Source: an uncultured cyanobacterium
GTDB lineage: Bacteria; Cyanobacteriota; Cyanobacteriia; PCC-6307; Cyanobiaceae
DNA length: 64,000 nt
Direction of reading: 5' to 3'
NCBI GenBank assembly: GCA_903917565.1
Contig: CAIXBB010000001.1
Coordinates: forward strand, 1-64,000
Positions 36,254 to 44,942 of this stretch are shown one piece after another (position 1 is the first letter of the stretch; each line of letters opens with the position of its first letter). The notes below the pieces were generated by a model. That model did not search any database and was not told the origin of the DNA. It was given only the letters and a program-made list of their open reading frames with translations. A program made the translations under genes and the position numbers.

Positions 36254-36558
36254 ACCTCTTCGCTGCGCACGCAGACCCGTCGGCTGGGCAGCTGTTCGAG
36301 AGTGAGCTCATCGCCCCGCAGGATCAACCGCAGGGTCTCGTTCTGGTAACGAAGGCCCGGGGCTTCGGATTGTTCCCGGAAGAGGGTGGACCGGGACTGG
36401 CCGGCGATCAGGGAGGCCTGGGAGGCGTTGCGCTCCAGCACCACCGAGAGGCGGTCACTACAGACGAAGCGTTCGCGCAAGTCGTAGTTCTCCCACCAGG
36501 GGGACTGCATGGCCAGCAGGGGCAGGAGTCCGAGCGCAAGCAGCGGGGGGGCGGCCAT
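36250..36558 (-). CDS. MliC-like exported protein (lysozyme-inhibitor fold)
   Basis: A 102-residue protein with a short signal-like N terminus (MAAPPLLALGLLPLLAM) and a beta-rich body. The body fits the MliC/PliC lysozyme-inhibitor pattern: RFVCSDRLSVVLERN, ASLIAGQSRSTLF, APGLRYQNETLRLILRG, then a final Cys in SRRVCVRSEEV. The two Cys would form the family disulfide. There is no lipobox, so it would be periplasmic. Related inhibitors block c-type lysozymes; whether this one does is inference. It starts 11 bases after msrA and overlaps the 53-residue gene (ATGA). Confidence 0.75.
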   Translation of the reverse strand: MAAPPLLALGLLPLLAMQSPWWENYDLRERFVCSDRLSVVLERNASQASLIAGQSRSTLFREQSEAPGLRYQNETLRLILRGDELTLEQLPSRRVCVRSEEV

Positions 36559-36568
36559 GGGTGAACCG

Positions 36569-37303
36569 TCAGACGAGGGCGATCGGCGCATTGTCGCCGC
36601 GCAGGACGCAATGGGGGATGGCCCAGTCATAGCTTTCCCACACGGCGGCGGGAAGGAGAAAGGTGCCGCCTGGGAAGGCGCCGAGGGTGATCCCCGTGGG
36701 CTGGGCGGAGCAGTAAGGCCGACTTCCGGGCTTGGCCAGGTACTGCTGGTGGTAAGGCTCAGCGATGTGGAATGTCCTGCCGGAGCCGATCTCGGTGGTG
36801 ATCCTGCCGCCGCCCCCGTCATCGAGGGCCTCCTGGTAAGCCTGGCGACTGGCTTCGGCGAGGGCCAGCAGGGCGGGGTCGTCGACAAAGATCGCCGACC
36901 GGTACTGGCTTCCCCGGTCGTTGCCCTGGCGATTGCCCTGGGTGGGGTCGTGGCACTCCCAGAAGAGTTTGAGCAGATCGGCGAAGGAGACCCGGGTGGT
37001 GTCCCACACCACCCGCACCACCTCCGCATGACCGCTGCGGCCGCTGCAGACCTGCTCGTAGCTGGGGGAGGCCAGCTGGCCGCCGGCGTAGCCCACCGCG
37101 GTGGTGACCACCCCGGGGAGGCGCCAGAAGCCCTTCTCCGCCCCCCAGAAGCAGCCGCAGCCAAACTGGGCCTCGGCCTGGCCAGGCACCGGCGGGGCCG
37201 CCAGGGGGGTGCCGAGAACGGCGTGGAGGCCTGCGGCGCTGCCTTTCACCTCTGGCGAAGACTGGCTGCTGCCACCCGAAGGGCTGTTGAAGAGGCCGAA
37301 CAA
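36569..37303 (-). CDS. msrA: Peptide-methionine (S)-S-oxide reductase
   Basis: Repairs oxidised methionine. The catalytic Cys is in FGCGCFWGAEKGFW; GYAGG, HAEVVRV and DPTQGNRQGNDRGSQYRS are family motifs. The 244 residues include about 45 extra at the N terminus (Ser/Gly-rich MFGLFNSPSGG), as in other cyanobacteria, and a C-terminal tail with Cys residues that may be recycling Cys. The ATG at 37303 is used. It heads the cluster with the MliC-like and small membrane genes, so oxidative repair may be linked to the envelope. Confidence 0.96.
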   Translation of the reverse strand: MFGLFNSPSGGSSQSSPEVKGSAAGLHAVLGTPLAAPPVPGQAEAQFGCGCFWGAEKGFWRLPGVVTTAVGYAGGQLASPSYEQVCSGRSGHAEVVRVVWDTTRVSFADLLKLFWECHDPTQGNRQGNDRGSQYRSAIFVDDPALLALAEASRQAYQEALDDGGGGRITTEIGSGRTFHIAEPYHQQYLAKPGSRPYCSAQPTGITLGAFPGGTFLLPAAVWESYDWAIPHCVLRGDNAPIALV

Positions 37304-37328
37304 GGCATTGGGGATCAGAGATCCCAGA

Positions 37329-37607
37329 CTAGGAAGCGCTCTGCTGCTCCTGTTGCGGCACCAGGGCGATGTGGTTCAGCAGGGTGGTGATGAACGCGAA
37401 CAGAAGAAAAGGCAGCGACAGCACGAGGATCAGGCCAACCCCAACCAGGGCGAACAGGGGCCGGCTCGCCCCCATCAGGGCCAGACCCGCCGCCAGGCTC
37501 ACGAAGATCACGGCCATCCAGATCAGGACCTGGGCGTAGATGTCACCGAAGGTCAGGGTGCAGCGAACGTTGAGCGGCTGGCTGAAGGGTGATGGGGTGG
37601 GAGCCAT
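37329..37607 (-). CDS. Small two-helix membrane protein (92 aa)
   Basis: Two hydrophobic helices (VLIWMAVIFVSLAAGLALMG and LFALVGVGLILVLSLPFLLF) separated by a short loop, with polar ends. A Gln/Ser tail ends the protein. I recognise no family, though similar small proteins occur in marine Synechococcus. The ATG at 37607 is used; an ATG further up (about 37649) is possible. msrA begins 26 bases downstream of its stop, so the two may share a transcript. Confidence 0.65.
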   Translation of the reverse strand: MAPTPSPFSQPLNVRCTLTFGDIYAQVLIWMAVIFVSLAAGLALMGASRPLFALVGVGLILVLSLPFLLFAFITTLLNHIALVPQQEQQSAS

Positions 37608-37750
37608 GGGAACGGCGTGGCAGGCGGTGAGGGAACCACGGCCCATCCAGGTAAGCCCAGCCACTGCCCCCGGGGGGTGCAACTCAACAACTGTTAGAAA
37701 CCCCGCCCTGACCATCCACCACGCACACATTCCGGGCCAGCCCGCTCGGC

Positions 37751-39499
37751 TCAGGCGGCCTGCAGCTGACGGACGGCCTCCTCCCTGTCCCAGAGCCGGC
37801 GGTAGGTGCCCTGCTGCTCCAGCAGGTCGGTGTGGTGACCCTCCTGGACAAGGTGGCCCGCTTCGAGCACCAGGATCCTGTCGCAGGCCGCCGCGGCCGA
37901 GAGCTGGTGGCTGATCATCACCACCGTGCGTTGCTGCTCCGCGCGCACCGAGCGCAGGATGCCAGCGGCGGTGGTGTTGTCGACGCTGGCCAGGGCGTCG
38001 TCGAGCACCAGCAGGGGGGCCTCCACCAGCAGGGCCCGTCCCAGCGCCGTGCGCTGGCGCTGGCCGCCACTCAGGGTGATCCCCCGTTCTCCCACCAGGG
38101 TGCGGTACCCATCGGGGAACCCCTTGATGTCCCCCTCCAGTCGGGCCTGACGGGCTGCCTCCTCCACCCGTTCCATACCCGCTTCCGGATCGCCGTAGCG
38201 CAGGTTGTCGGCCAGGCTGGCGGTGAACAGGTAGCCCTCCTGGGGCACCAGGGCCACCTGGCGGCGCAGATCGCTCAGCAGCAACCGCGTCACGTCGACT
38301 CCGTCGAGGTAGAGCTGGCCAGAGGGCACCTCCACCATCCGTCCCAGGGCCCGGGCCAGGGTGGTCTTGCCGCAACCCACCGGCCCCACCACAGCCACCA
38401 GCTCACCGGGGTGGATCTCGAAGCTGAGATCCTCCAGGGCTGCCCGCTCCGCCCCTGGATAACGGACCGTGAGTCCCCTGGCCAGGACGGCTCCGAGCGC
38501 CGGCCTCCCGGGGGGCAGCGGATCAGCGGGCGAGACGATGGCGGGGGGATGGCTGAGGAGGGCTTCCACCCGCTCCAGGCTCACCTGACCGGTCTGGAAG
38601 GTGTTCAGCGTGAAGCCCAGCAGGGCGGTCGGGAAGACCAGGCGCTCCACGAACAGGATCAGGGCCACCAGATCGCCGATGCTGAGCCGACCGCTTTCCA
38701 GCTGACCGCTGCCCAGGGCCAGCAGCAGCAGCAGGCTGAGGGAGGCGATCCCCTCCAGGAGGGGAAAGAGGGTGCTGCGGGTGCGGGCCAGGGAGAGCTG
38801 GGCGTCCAGGTAGACCTTGTTCAGATCGGCGAAGGCCTTCTCCTCGGTAGCCTCCTGGCCGTAGATCTTGATGGCGCCGATGCCGCTGAGGTCCTCCTGC
38901 ACCAGGTCGCTGAGGTTGGCCAGCACCTCCTGCTGCCGGCGCTGCTGTTTCATCATGCGGCCGCCGAACAGGCGCACCACCATCAGCATGCCGGGGTAGA
39001 GGGACACCGCCGCCAGGCTCAGCAGGGGGTTGATCGCCAGCATCGCCGGCAGGGTGAGGGCATAGGCCAGAACCGTGTTGGTGAGACTGAGCAGGGCGAA
39101 GCCCAGCAGCCTGCGGATGTTCTCCACGTCGCTGGTGGCCCGGCTGATCACCTCGCCGCTGCCGGTGGTCTGCACCCAGCCGGGGTCCTGGGTGAGCACA
39201 TGGGCGAAGATCTGCTCCTTCAGGCTCGCCTCCACCTGACGGCCCACCCCGAACACCAGCATCCGGGAGTAGAGGCGGGTGGCCCCCATCACGGTGGCCA
39301 TCACGATGATCAGCCCCGCCACGCCGAGCACATCCGCCATCACGAAGCCCGGCTTGAGCGCGTTGATCGTCTGCCGCACCACCAGCGGGATGGCCACCCC
39401 CAGCAGATTCACCACCACCAGGGCACCGGCCCCCACCAGGACGGTGCGCCTGTGCGGCCGGAGGTACCGCCCGATCAGATCCAGCCGCAGGGCACTCAT
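37751..39499 (-). CDS. ABC half-transporter (membrane + ATPase, multidrug/lipid exporter type)
   Basis: A 582-residue exporter of the MsbA/LmrA type, acting as a dimer in the inner membrane. Six membrane helices fill about residues 15-310. The ATPase follows with Walker A GPVGCGKTTLARAL, the Q-loop ALVPQEGYLF, signature LSGGQRQR and Walker B LLVLDDALASVD followed by the switch His in MISHQLSA. The substrate cannot be predicted. The ATG at 39499 is preferred over a TTG at 39517. It diverges from the DUF3288 gene. Confidence 0.95.
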   Translation of the reverse strand: MSALRLDLIGRYLRPHRRTVLVGAGALVVVNLLGVAIPLVVRQTINALKPGFVMADVLGVAGLIIVMATVMGATRLYSRMLVFGVGRQVEASLKEQIFAHVLTQDPGWVQTTGSGEVISRATSDVENIRRLLGFALLSLTNTVLAYALTLPAMLAINPLLSLAAVSLYPGMLMVVRLFGGRMMKQQRRQQEVLANLSDLVQEDLSGIGAIKIYGQEATEEKAFADLNKVYLDAQLSLARTRSTLFPLLEGIASLSLLLLLALGSGQLESGRLSIGDLVALILFVERLVFPTALLGFTLNTFQTGQVSLERVEALLSHPPAIVSPADPLPPGRPALGAVLARGLTVRYPGAERAALEDLSFEIHPGELVAVVGPVGCGKTTLARALGRMVEVPSGQLYLDGVDVTRLLLSDLRRQVALVPQEGYLFTASLADNLRYGDPEAGMERVEEAARQARLEGDIKGFPDGYRTLVGERGITLSGGQRQRTALGRALLVEAPLLVLDDALASVDNTTAAGILRSVRAEQQRTVVMISHQLSAAAACDRILVLEAGHLVQEGHHTDLLEQQGTYRRLWDREEAVRQLQAA

Positions 39500-39570
39500 G
39501 CAGGAAAGACGGGTCAATGGTTCCCCTTAACCTAGGCATCGCTCCCCAGGGCCCTCGGGCCGCCCGGGCC

Positions 39571-39879
39571 ATGGACGACCAGAACCATCCCCTCCATGCC
39601 AGCGACCGGGAGACCGTCGATCGCCTCCTGGCGGTGGAGCGTCCCCAGGACGGGCATCTGGTGGATGCGGCCCGACTGCAGATGCGCTATCGGGGCTTTC
39701 CCGGGGCCGCCGACATCCGCGACGACCTGGAGCGGATCCTGCGGCTCTGGGGTCTGGACGACGAGGCGCTCCACGGCCGCACCCGGGCCATCTGGGCGGC
39801 CGGGTTCCGGCCGGGTGCCGCTCCGGTGGCCGAAGCGGTGGGTTCCGGGTTCGATACCGCCTCCGACGACGCCGGCTGA
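39571..39879 (+). CDS. DUF3288 protein
   Basis: A 102-residue soluble protein of a cyanobacterial family. It has the family pattern: QNHPLHASDRETVDRLLA, RLQMRYRGFPGAADIRDDL and LRLWGLDDEALHGRTRAIW. The function is unknown. The ATG at 39571 opens the conserved part; a TTG-type start at 39517 would overlap the divergent ABC gene and is unlikely. A strong terminator lies 78 bases after its stop. Confidence 0.85.
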   Translation: MDDQNHPLHASDRETVDRLLAVERPQDGHLVDAARLQMRYRGFPGAADIRDDLERILRLWGLDDEALHGRTRAIWAAGFRPGAAPVAEAVGSGFDTASDDAG

Positions 39880-39956
39880 GCGGGGACGTGCCGGTTTTCA
39901 CCCTTTTGGTCAGAATGGCTCTCCTCGGGCGATAGTGGAAGCGTCCCCATCACCCG

Positions 39957-39989
39957 GCCCGGCGTGCTCTGCACCCGGGCTATTTTTTT
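39957..39989 (+). terminator. Rho-independent terminator after DUF3288
   Basis: GCCCGG pairs with CCGGGC and GTGC with GCAC around a TCT loop, with one bulged C. TA and seven T follow. It is a full terminator on the plus strand, separating DUF3288 from trpD. Confidence 0.85.
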
Positions 39990-40000
39990 GAAAGATTTCC

Positions 40001-40027
40001 GGCCTGAGCAGGCGGCCTGCGCAGGCC
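40001..40027 (+). promoter_or_regulatory. Alternating GGCCTG / CAGGC palindromes before trpD
   Basis: GGCCTG (40001-40006), CAGGC (40009-40013), GGCCTGC (40014-40020) and GCAGGCC (40021-40027) can pair in two exclusive ways: two short hairpins, or one long one from the outer arms. The last 14 bases are a perfect palindrome. The block is 73 bases before the trpD start. An operator or RNA switch is possible; no Trp-rich leader peptide is seen. Confidence 0.4.
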
Positions 40028-40099
40028 TTGGCCAACAGGAGCCGAGGTGGCAGGTGGCTGGGTTCCCTTAAGTTGCCGCTGACGGTTCAGCTTCCGGCC

Positions 40100-41140
40100 A
40101 TGCCTGCCTCCCCCGCCTGGCCCCAGCTGCTGGAGCAGCTCCTGAGGGGCGAGGACCTCCAGGCCGACCAGGCCGAGGCCCTGATGCGGGGCTGGCTGGC
40201 CGGCGCCATCGACCCCGTGCTGACCGGAGCCCTGCTGGCGGCCCTGCGGGCCAAGGGCACCAGCGGCGAGGAACTGGCGGCCATGGCCGCCGTCCTGCGG
40301 CAGGCCTGCCCCCTGCCGGGAGAGCGGCCCCAGCTGGAGCTGATCGATACCTGCGGCACCGGAGGAGCCGGTGCCGACAGCTTCAACATTTCCACGGCCG
40401 TGGCTTTCACGGCCGCCGCCTGCGGGGCCCATGTGGCCAAGCACGGCAACCGCAGCGCCAGCGGCCGCGTCGGATCGGCCGATGTGCTCGAGGCCCTGGG
40501 CCTGCAGCTGAGGGCACCGCTGGCGACGGTGGTGGAGGCCCTGCCGCGTACCGGGGTGACCTTCCTGTTCGCCCCGGGCTGGCACCCCGCGCTGGTGGGG
40601 ATGGCCCCCCTGCGGCGCACCCTCGGTGTGCGCACCGTCTTCAATCTGCTTGGACCGCTCGTCAATCCCCTCACGCCCGAGGCCCAGGTGCTGGGTGTGG
40701 CCCGGCCCGACCTGCTCGATCCGATGGCGGAGGCCCTGCGCCGCCTCGGCCAGCGGCGCGCCATCGTCGTCCATGGCCATGGCGGTCTGGACGAGGCCAC
40801 TCTCTCGGGCCCCAGTGAGCTGCGTCTGCTGGAGGACGGTGTGGTGCGCAGCGAGTGGCTCGATCCCGCTGCCCTGGGGCTCGCACCAGCGGATCTGGAC
40901 GCCCTCAGGGGCGGGGATGTGGCCGCCAATCGTCTGATCCTGGAGGCGGTTCTGCAGGGACGGGGCACCCAGGCCCAGGCTGATGTGGTGGCCCTCAATG
41001 CCGCCCTGGTGCTCAAGGCGGCCGGGCTGGAGCCGTCCATCGCCGCGGCCCTGGCCCGGGCCCGCCAGGCCCTTGATGACGGCAGCGCCTGGGCCAGACT
41101 GGAAGCGCTCCGGGCCGCGCTGTCGGGGTCTGAAGGATGA
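40100..41140 (+). CDS. trpD: Anthranilate phosphoribosyltransferase
   Basis: Second step of tryptophan synthesis from chorismate. The 346 residues carry the PRPP-binding [17 protein letters not shown], then [21 protein letters not shown] and the [11 protein letters not shown] segment. The ATG at 40100 gives a normal N terminus ([15 protein letters not shown]); a TTG at 40028 would add 24 residues. The stop overlaps carA (ATGA). No other trp genes are in the window. Confidence 0.97.
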   Translation: MPASPAWPQLLEQLLRGEDLQADQAEALMRGWLAGAIDPVLTGALLAALRAKGTSGEELAAMAAVLRQACPLPGERPQLELIDTCGTGGAGADSFNISTAVAFTAAACGAHVAKHGNRSASGRVGSADVLEALGLQLRAPLATVVEALPRTGVTFLFAPGWHPALVGMAPLRRTLGVRTVFNLLGPLVNPLTPEAQVLGVARPDLLDPMAEALRRLGQRRAIVVHGHGGLDEATLSGPSELRLLEDGVVRSEWLDPAALGLAPADLDALRGGDVAANRLILEAVLQGRGTQAQADVVALNAALVLKAAGLEPSIAAALARARQALDDGSAWARLEALRAALSGSEG

Positions 41141-42336
41141 TCAGGGTTCCTGCCGCCGCCACCCTGGACACCCGACAGGAGGCTCCTGCTGCGCCCAGCA
41201 CCGCCCCAGACGAGGCTCCGGCTGTGCTGGTCCTTGCCGATGGCACCGTGCTGCGGGGCCTGGCCTGCGGGGCCCGTGGCAGCGTCTGCGGCGAGGTGGT
41301 CTTCAACACCGGCATGACCGGCTACCAGGAGGTGCTCACCGATCCGAGCTACGCCGGCCAGCTGATCACCTTCACCTATCCGGAGCTCGGCAACACCGGC
41401 GTCAACGGTGAGGACATGGAGGCGGACCACGCCCATGCCCGCGGCTGCATCGTCCGTCAGCTGGCCCCCCAGCCCAGCAACTGGCGTTGCCAGGAGACCC
41501 TCGACCACTGGCTGAGCCGCCAGGGGGTGGTGGGCATCCGGGGGGTCGACACCCGTGCCCTGGTGCGGCACCTGCGCGAGGGTGGCGCCATCAACGGCGC
41601 CATCGCCAGCGACGGCACCGACCCGGCCACCCTGCTCCAGCAGGTGCTGGCCACCCCGGCCATGGATGGCCTCAACCTGGCGGCGCTGGTGAGCACCCCG
41701 GAGCCCTACGTCTGGAGCCGTCCCTGTGCGGCCCCCTTCGACGCCAGGCTCCAGCCCGGTCCCGACCGTCCCTATCGGGTGGTGGCGATTGATTTCGGCA
41801 TCAAGCGGGCCATCCTCGAGCGTCTGGTGGCCCACGGCTGCGCGGTCACCGTGCTGCCGGCCGACACCACCCTGGACCAGGTGCTGGCGCTGCAGCCGGA
41901 GGGGGTGTTCCTCTCGAACGGCCCTGGCGACCCGGCCGCGGTGCGCGAAGGCATCGCCCTGGCCACCGACCTGCTGCAGCAACCGCAGCTGCCGGTCTTC
42001 GGCATCTGCCTCGGCCACCAGATCCTCGGGCTGGCTCTGGGTGGTCGCAGCTTCAAGCTGGGCTACGGCCACCGTGGCCTCAACCACCCCTGCGGCTCCC
42101 CCGGATCGGTGGAGATCACGAGCCAGAACCACGGCTTCGCCCTCGATGCGGCCTCCCTGCCGGCCGAACGGGTGCGGATCACCCACCTCAACCTCAACGA
42201 CGGCACGGTGGCTGCCCTGGCCCTGCGCCGCCAGCCGGTGTTCGGCGTCCAGTACCACCCGGAGGCCAGTCCCGGACCCCACGATGCCGACCACCACTTC
42301 GCCCGGTTCGTGGCGCTGATGGCGGAACGCCGTTGA
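41137..42336 (+). CDS. carA: Carbamoyl-phosphate synthase small subunit
   Basis: Glutaminase subunit that feeds ammonia to CarB for arginine and pyrimidine synthesis. The 399 residues include [20 protein letters not shown] near the start and a class I amidotransferase domain with the catalytic Cys in FGICLGHQ, then the His and Glu in [11 protein letters not shown]. The first 30 residues are a Pro/Ala-rich extension. The ATG at 41137 overlaps the trpD stop. carB is not in the window. Confidence 0.97.
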   Translation: MIRVPAAATLDTRQEAPAAPSTAPDEAPAVLVLADGTVLRGLACGARGSVCGEVVFNTGMTGYQEVLTDPSYAGQLITFTYPELGNTGVNGEDMEADHAHARGCIVRQLAPQPSNWRCQETLDHWLSRQGVVGIRGVDTRALVRHLREGGAINGAIASDGTDPATLLQQVLATPAMDGLNLAALVSTPEPYVWSRPCAAPFDARLQPGPDRPYRVVAIDFGIKRAILERLVAHGCAVTVLPADTTLDQVLALQPEGVFLSNGPGDPAAVREGIALATDLLQQPQLPVFGICLGHQILGLALGGRSFKLGYGHRGLNHPCGSPGSVEITSQNHGFALDAASLPAERVRITHLNLNDGTVAALALRRQPVFGVQYHPEASPGPHDADHHFARFVALMAERR

Positions 42337-42404
42337 ATCGGCACGTTTCGTTGCGGTTTCCTGATTCGGGATCAGGGTCTCTACAGTTCGGCGCGTTCAA
42401 CATC

Positions 42405-42788
42405 TTGAGGACTGGGGCCATCACCGACCTGCAGCGACTGACCGTCTCCCTGAGAGGGGGCAGCGAACGGCGGGAAGAGTGCCTGCTGTTCAGTTTCACG
42501 GGCCAGCTGGACGCCTATTCCGACAAGCAGTTCACCGCGTTCATCACGGATCGGCAAAAGGGGGAAACCCTTCCGGTGGTCATTGACCTCAGCCGCATCG
42601 ATTTCATCGACTCCTCCGGCCTCGGCGCCCTGGTGCAGTTGGCCAAGCTGTTCAACGAAAGCTCCCGCCAGTTCCTCCTGGTCGGCAACGCCCGTGTCGT
42701 CCAGACCGTGAAGCTGGTGCGCCTGGAGGCCTTCCTGCACCTGCAACCCGATCTGGAGTCCGCCCTTGGCAGCCTCGCCCCCGCCTGA
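42405..42788 (+). CDS. STAS-domain anti-sigma-factor antagonist
   Basis: A 127-residue single STAS domain of the SpoIIAA type. LLFSFTGQLDAYSDKQF is the first strand and helix, and VVIDLSRIDFIDSSGLGALVQL carries the DSSGLG segment whose Ser is phosphorylated by a partner kinase. No partner kinase or sigma factor is nearby. The start is unclear: relatives begin about TDLQRLTVSLRGG with ATG, but here that position is ATC. The TTG at 42405 is the closest accepted start; a TTG at 42333 overlapping the carA stop is the alternative. Confidence 0.87.
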   Translation: MRTGAITDLQRLTVSLRGGSERREECLLFSFTGQLDAYSDKQFTAFITDRQKGETLPVVIDLSRIDFIDSSGLGALVQLAKLFNESSRQFLLVGNARVVQTVKLVRLEAFLHLQPDLESALGSLAPA

Positions 42789-42804
42789 GGGGCCCGGCCA
42801 CTGG

Positions 42805-43212
42805 GTGGCCTCCATACCCGCCCAGGCACCGACCACACCCCTGGCCACGGGCCAGCTGGCCTGGTTGGGGGATGCGGTCTGGGAACTGCACCAGCGCTTG
42901 CGGCACTGCCGGCAGCCGGCCCGGGCGGCTGACCTTCACCTGGCCGTGGTGGCGGAGGTGCAGGCCGAAGCCCAGGCGGAAGCCCTGCGGCGTCTTGATC
43001 CCCTGCTGAGCGAGGCGGAGCGCCGCCTCGTCCTGCGGGGCCGCAACCAGGCGGGACGGGGTCCCCGCCGCGGCACCCCCGGTGCCTATGGGCAGGCCAC
43101 GGGATTTGAGACGATGCTGGGATGGCTTTTTCTGCAGGACCCCAGACGGCTGGCTGAGCTGCTGGACCATCTCGAGAAGACCGAACCCTGTCCCCCCTCC
43201 GCCAGCCCATGA
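42805..43212 (+). CDS. mrnC: Mini-ribonuclease III
   Basis: A dimeric RNase III-like enzyme without the RNA-binding domain; it matures 23S rRNA in Bacillus and in cyanobacteria. The 135 residues contain AWLGDAVWELHQRLRH with the first metal-binding Asp and TGFETMLGWLFLQDP with the second acidic cluster, plus the loop RGRNQAGRGPRR. No ATG precedes the domain. A GTG at 42805 is chosen; a TTG at 42766 would overlap STAS. The stop overlaps the next gene (ATGA), linking two rRNA-maturation enzymes. Confidence 0.9.
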   Translation: MASIPAQAPTTPLATGQLAWLGDAVWELHQRLRHCRQPARAADLHLAVVAEVQAEAQAEALRRLDPLLSEAERRLVLRGRNQAGRGPRRGTPGAYGQATGFETMLGWLFLQDPRRLAELLDHLEKTEPCPPSASP

Positions 43213-44882
43213 GTCCCTCCCCTGACCGCCGCGGCGACCGCCGTTCCGACCGCCGTCCCGACCGGCGTCCTGATTCCGGTGCTGACCGGACCCCCCGCCG
43301 TCTCGGCTCCGCCCGCCCCCGGCGTCCCGGGGAGGCCTATGGCCGTGACAAGCCTCCTTTCGAGCGGGAGCGGGGAGGGGAGCGCGGTGGGGAGCGGCCG
43401 GCTGGCCCTGACCGGGCGGCCGGCAACCCCTACGGCCGCCGTCCCTTCGAAGGTCGGCCCGGCGCCGATCGCCCCGACGACTCCCGCGGCGGCGCCGGCC
43501 GGCCGACCCGTGAGCGGCGCGGTGGTGACCGCTTCATCCCCGCCCGCCCTTCCTTCGGCCGCCCCCTCCCCGGCAGGGGTGGGTCCGGACGCCCGACCAC
43601 CGGCCGTCCCATCCCGTCGCGGACCGGTCCTGCCCGCCGCGGCCCGGCCCTGTTCCGGGACGCGGACCGTGCTCCGCGGACCTTCCAGGGACGCAGTGGT
43701 CCTGAGCGGCCTGAATCCGACGGCTCCGATGTCGATTTCCGTGGGGCGGCCGAGGCCTTTGCCGCCGCTGCCCCCACCGACCTCATCTGGGGCCGCCACA
43801 CGACCCAGGCCACCCTGGAGAGCGGCCGGCCGATTCACCGGGTGTGGTGCACGCCCGAGATGCGCTTCAACCCGCGTTTCCTGCAGCTGCTGCGGGAGGC
43901 GAAGGCCTCCGGCGTGCTGGTGGAGGAGGTGACCTGGGCCCGCCTGGGCCAGCTCACCGGGGGCGCCGTGCACCAGGGCATCGTGCTGCAGCCCGCCGCC
44001 GCCGAGACCCTCGACCTGACCAGCCTGATCGAAGGCTGCCGCACGATCGGGGAGGCCCCCCTGCTGATCGCGGTGGATGGCCTCACCGATCCCCAGAACC
44101 TCGGGGCCATCGTCCGCAGCGCCGAGGCCCTCGGCGCCCACGGCATGGTGCTGCCCCAGCGCCGCAACGCCGGCCTCACGGGCTCGGTGGCCAAGGTGGC
44201 CGCCGGCGCCCTGGAGCACCTGCCGGTGGCCCGGGTGGTCAACCTCAACCGCTCCCTCGACACCCTCAAGCAGGAGGGGTATCGGGTGGTCGGGCTGGCG
44301 GAGGAGGGCACGGTCAGCCTGGAGGAGGTGGACCTGGAGGGTCCCCTGGTGGTGGTCACCGGGTCGGAAGGGGATGGCCTGTCGCTGCTGACGCGCCGTT
44401 CCTGCGACCAGCTGGTGCGGATTCCCCTGCGGGGCGCCACCCCGAGCCTGAACGCCTCTGTGGCCACGGCGCTGCTGCTCTACGAAGTGGCCCGTCGCGG
44501 CTGGATGCGTGGCCTGACGGGCACCGCGCCCGCCCCCAGGATCGTGCGCCCCTCGATGCCGGTGCCGCCCGATCCTGATGATGAGCTCTTTGAGGAGGCC
44601 GCGACCCAGGCGGAGTCCGTTGCCGCCACTCGAGAGGTCACCACCGACGATCTGCCGCTCGAGTCCGGTGATCTCCAGCCGGTGGCGTGTGAAGCTGCCG
44701 CGATCGACCCCCCCGCCGAACCACCCGATTGGCAGCACCAGGAAATGCCTGGTGAGAGCGAGCCAGCCGCCAGCGGGCCACTCGATGGGGCTCCCCAGGA
44801 CTCTCCCCCGGAGCCCCCCCTGGAGACGCTGCCCTACCCGCCCGCCTCGGCCCCGGGCTTCGAGGGCGACATTCGCCTCTGA
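43209..44882 (+). CDS. rlmB: TrmH-family (RlmB-like) 23S rRNA 2'-O-methyltransferase, extended
   Basis: The catalytic part (about residues 195-440) methylates a guanosine ribose in 23S rRNA. It has the substrate-binding LIWGRHTTQATLESGR start and the three SpoU knot motifs: DPQNLGAIVRSAEALG, VVVTGSEGDGLS and PSLNASVATALLLYE. The total length is 557, roughly twice the usual 250. About 190 N-terminal residues are Arg/Asp/Gly/Pro-rich and disordered, starting with four DRRx repeats. About 115 C-terminal residues are acidic. The extensions may bind RNA. The ATG at 43209 overlaps mrnC (ATGA). Confidence 0.93.
   Translation: MSPSPDRRGDRRSDRRPDRRPDSGADRTPRRLGSARPRRPGEAYGRDKPPFERERGGERGGERPAGPDRAAGNPYGRRPFEGRPGADRPDDSRGGAGRPTRERRGGDRFIPARPSFGRPLPGRGGSGRPTTGRPIPSRTGPARRGPALFRDADRAPRTFQGRSGPERPESDGSDVDFRGAAEAFAAAAPTDLIWGRHTTQATLESGRPIHRVWCTPEMRFNPRFLQLLREAKASGVLVEEVTWARLGQLTGGAVHQGIVLQPAAAETLDLTSLIEGCRTIGEAPLLIAVDGLTDPQNLGAIVRSAEALGAHGMVLPQRRNAGLTGSVAKVAAGALEHLPVARVVNLNRSLDTLKQEGYRVVGLAEEGTVSLEEVDLEGPLVVVTGSEGDGLSLLTRRSCDQLVRIPLRGATPSLNASVATALLLYEVARRGWMRGLTGTAPAPRIVRPSMPVPPDPDDELFEEAATQAESVAATREVTTDDLPLESGDLQPVACEAAAIDPPAEPPDWQHQEMPGESEPAASGPLDGAPQDSPPEPPLETLPYPPASAPGFEGDIRL
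43224..43271 (+). repeat. Four tandem 12-bp coding repeats
   Basis: Four units of GACCGCCG-type 12-mers encode DRRG, DRRS, DRRP and DRRP at the N terminus of the RlmB-like protein. They look like recent slippage in an Arg-rich tail. Confidence 0.9.
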
Positions 44883-44942
44883 AACCAGCGGGGGGGTGGC
44901 CCCGACCGCCCCCCAGAATGGCCTTCTCCCATCCCCTCCTCC

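Noticed and set aside
40028-40099. trpD leader peptide for attenuation
   Set aside because: The frame from TTG at 40028 has a single Trp codon and runs directly into trpD, so it is not a separate Trp-rich leader.
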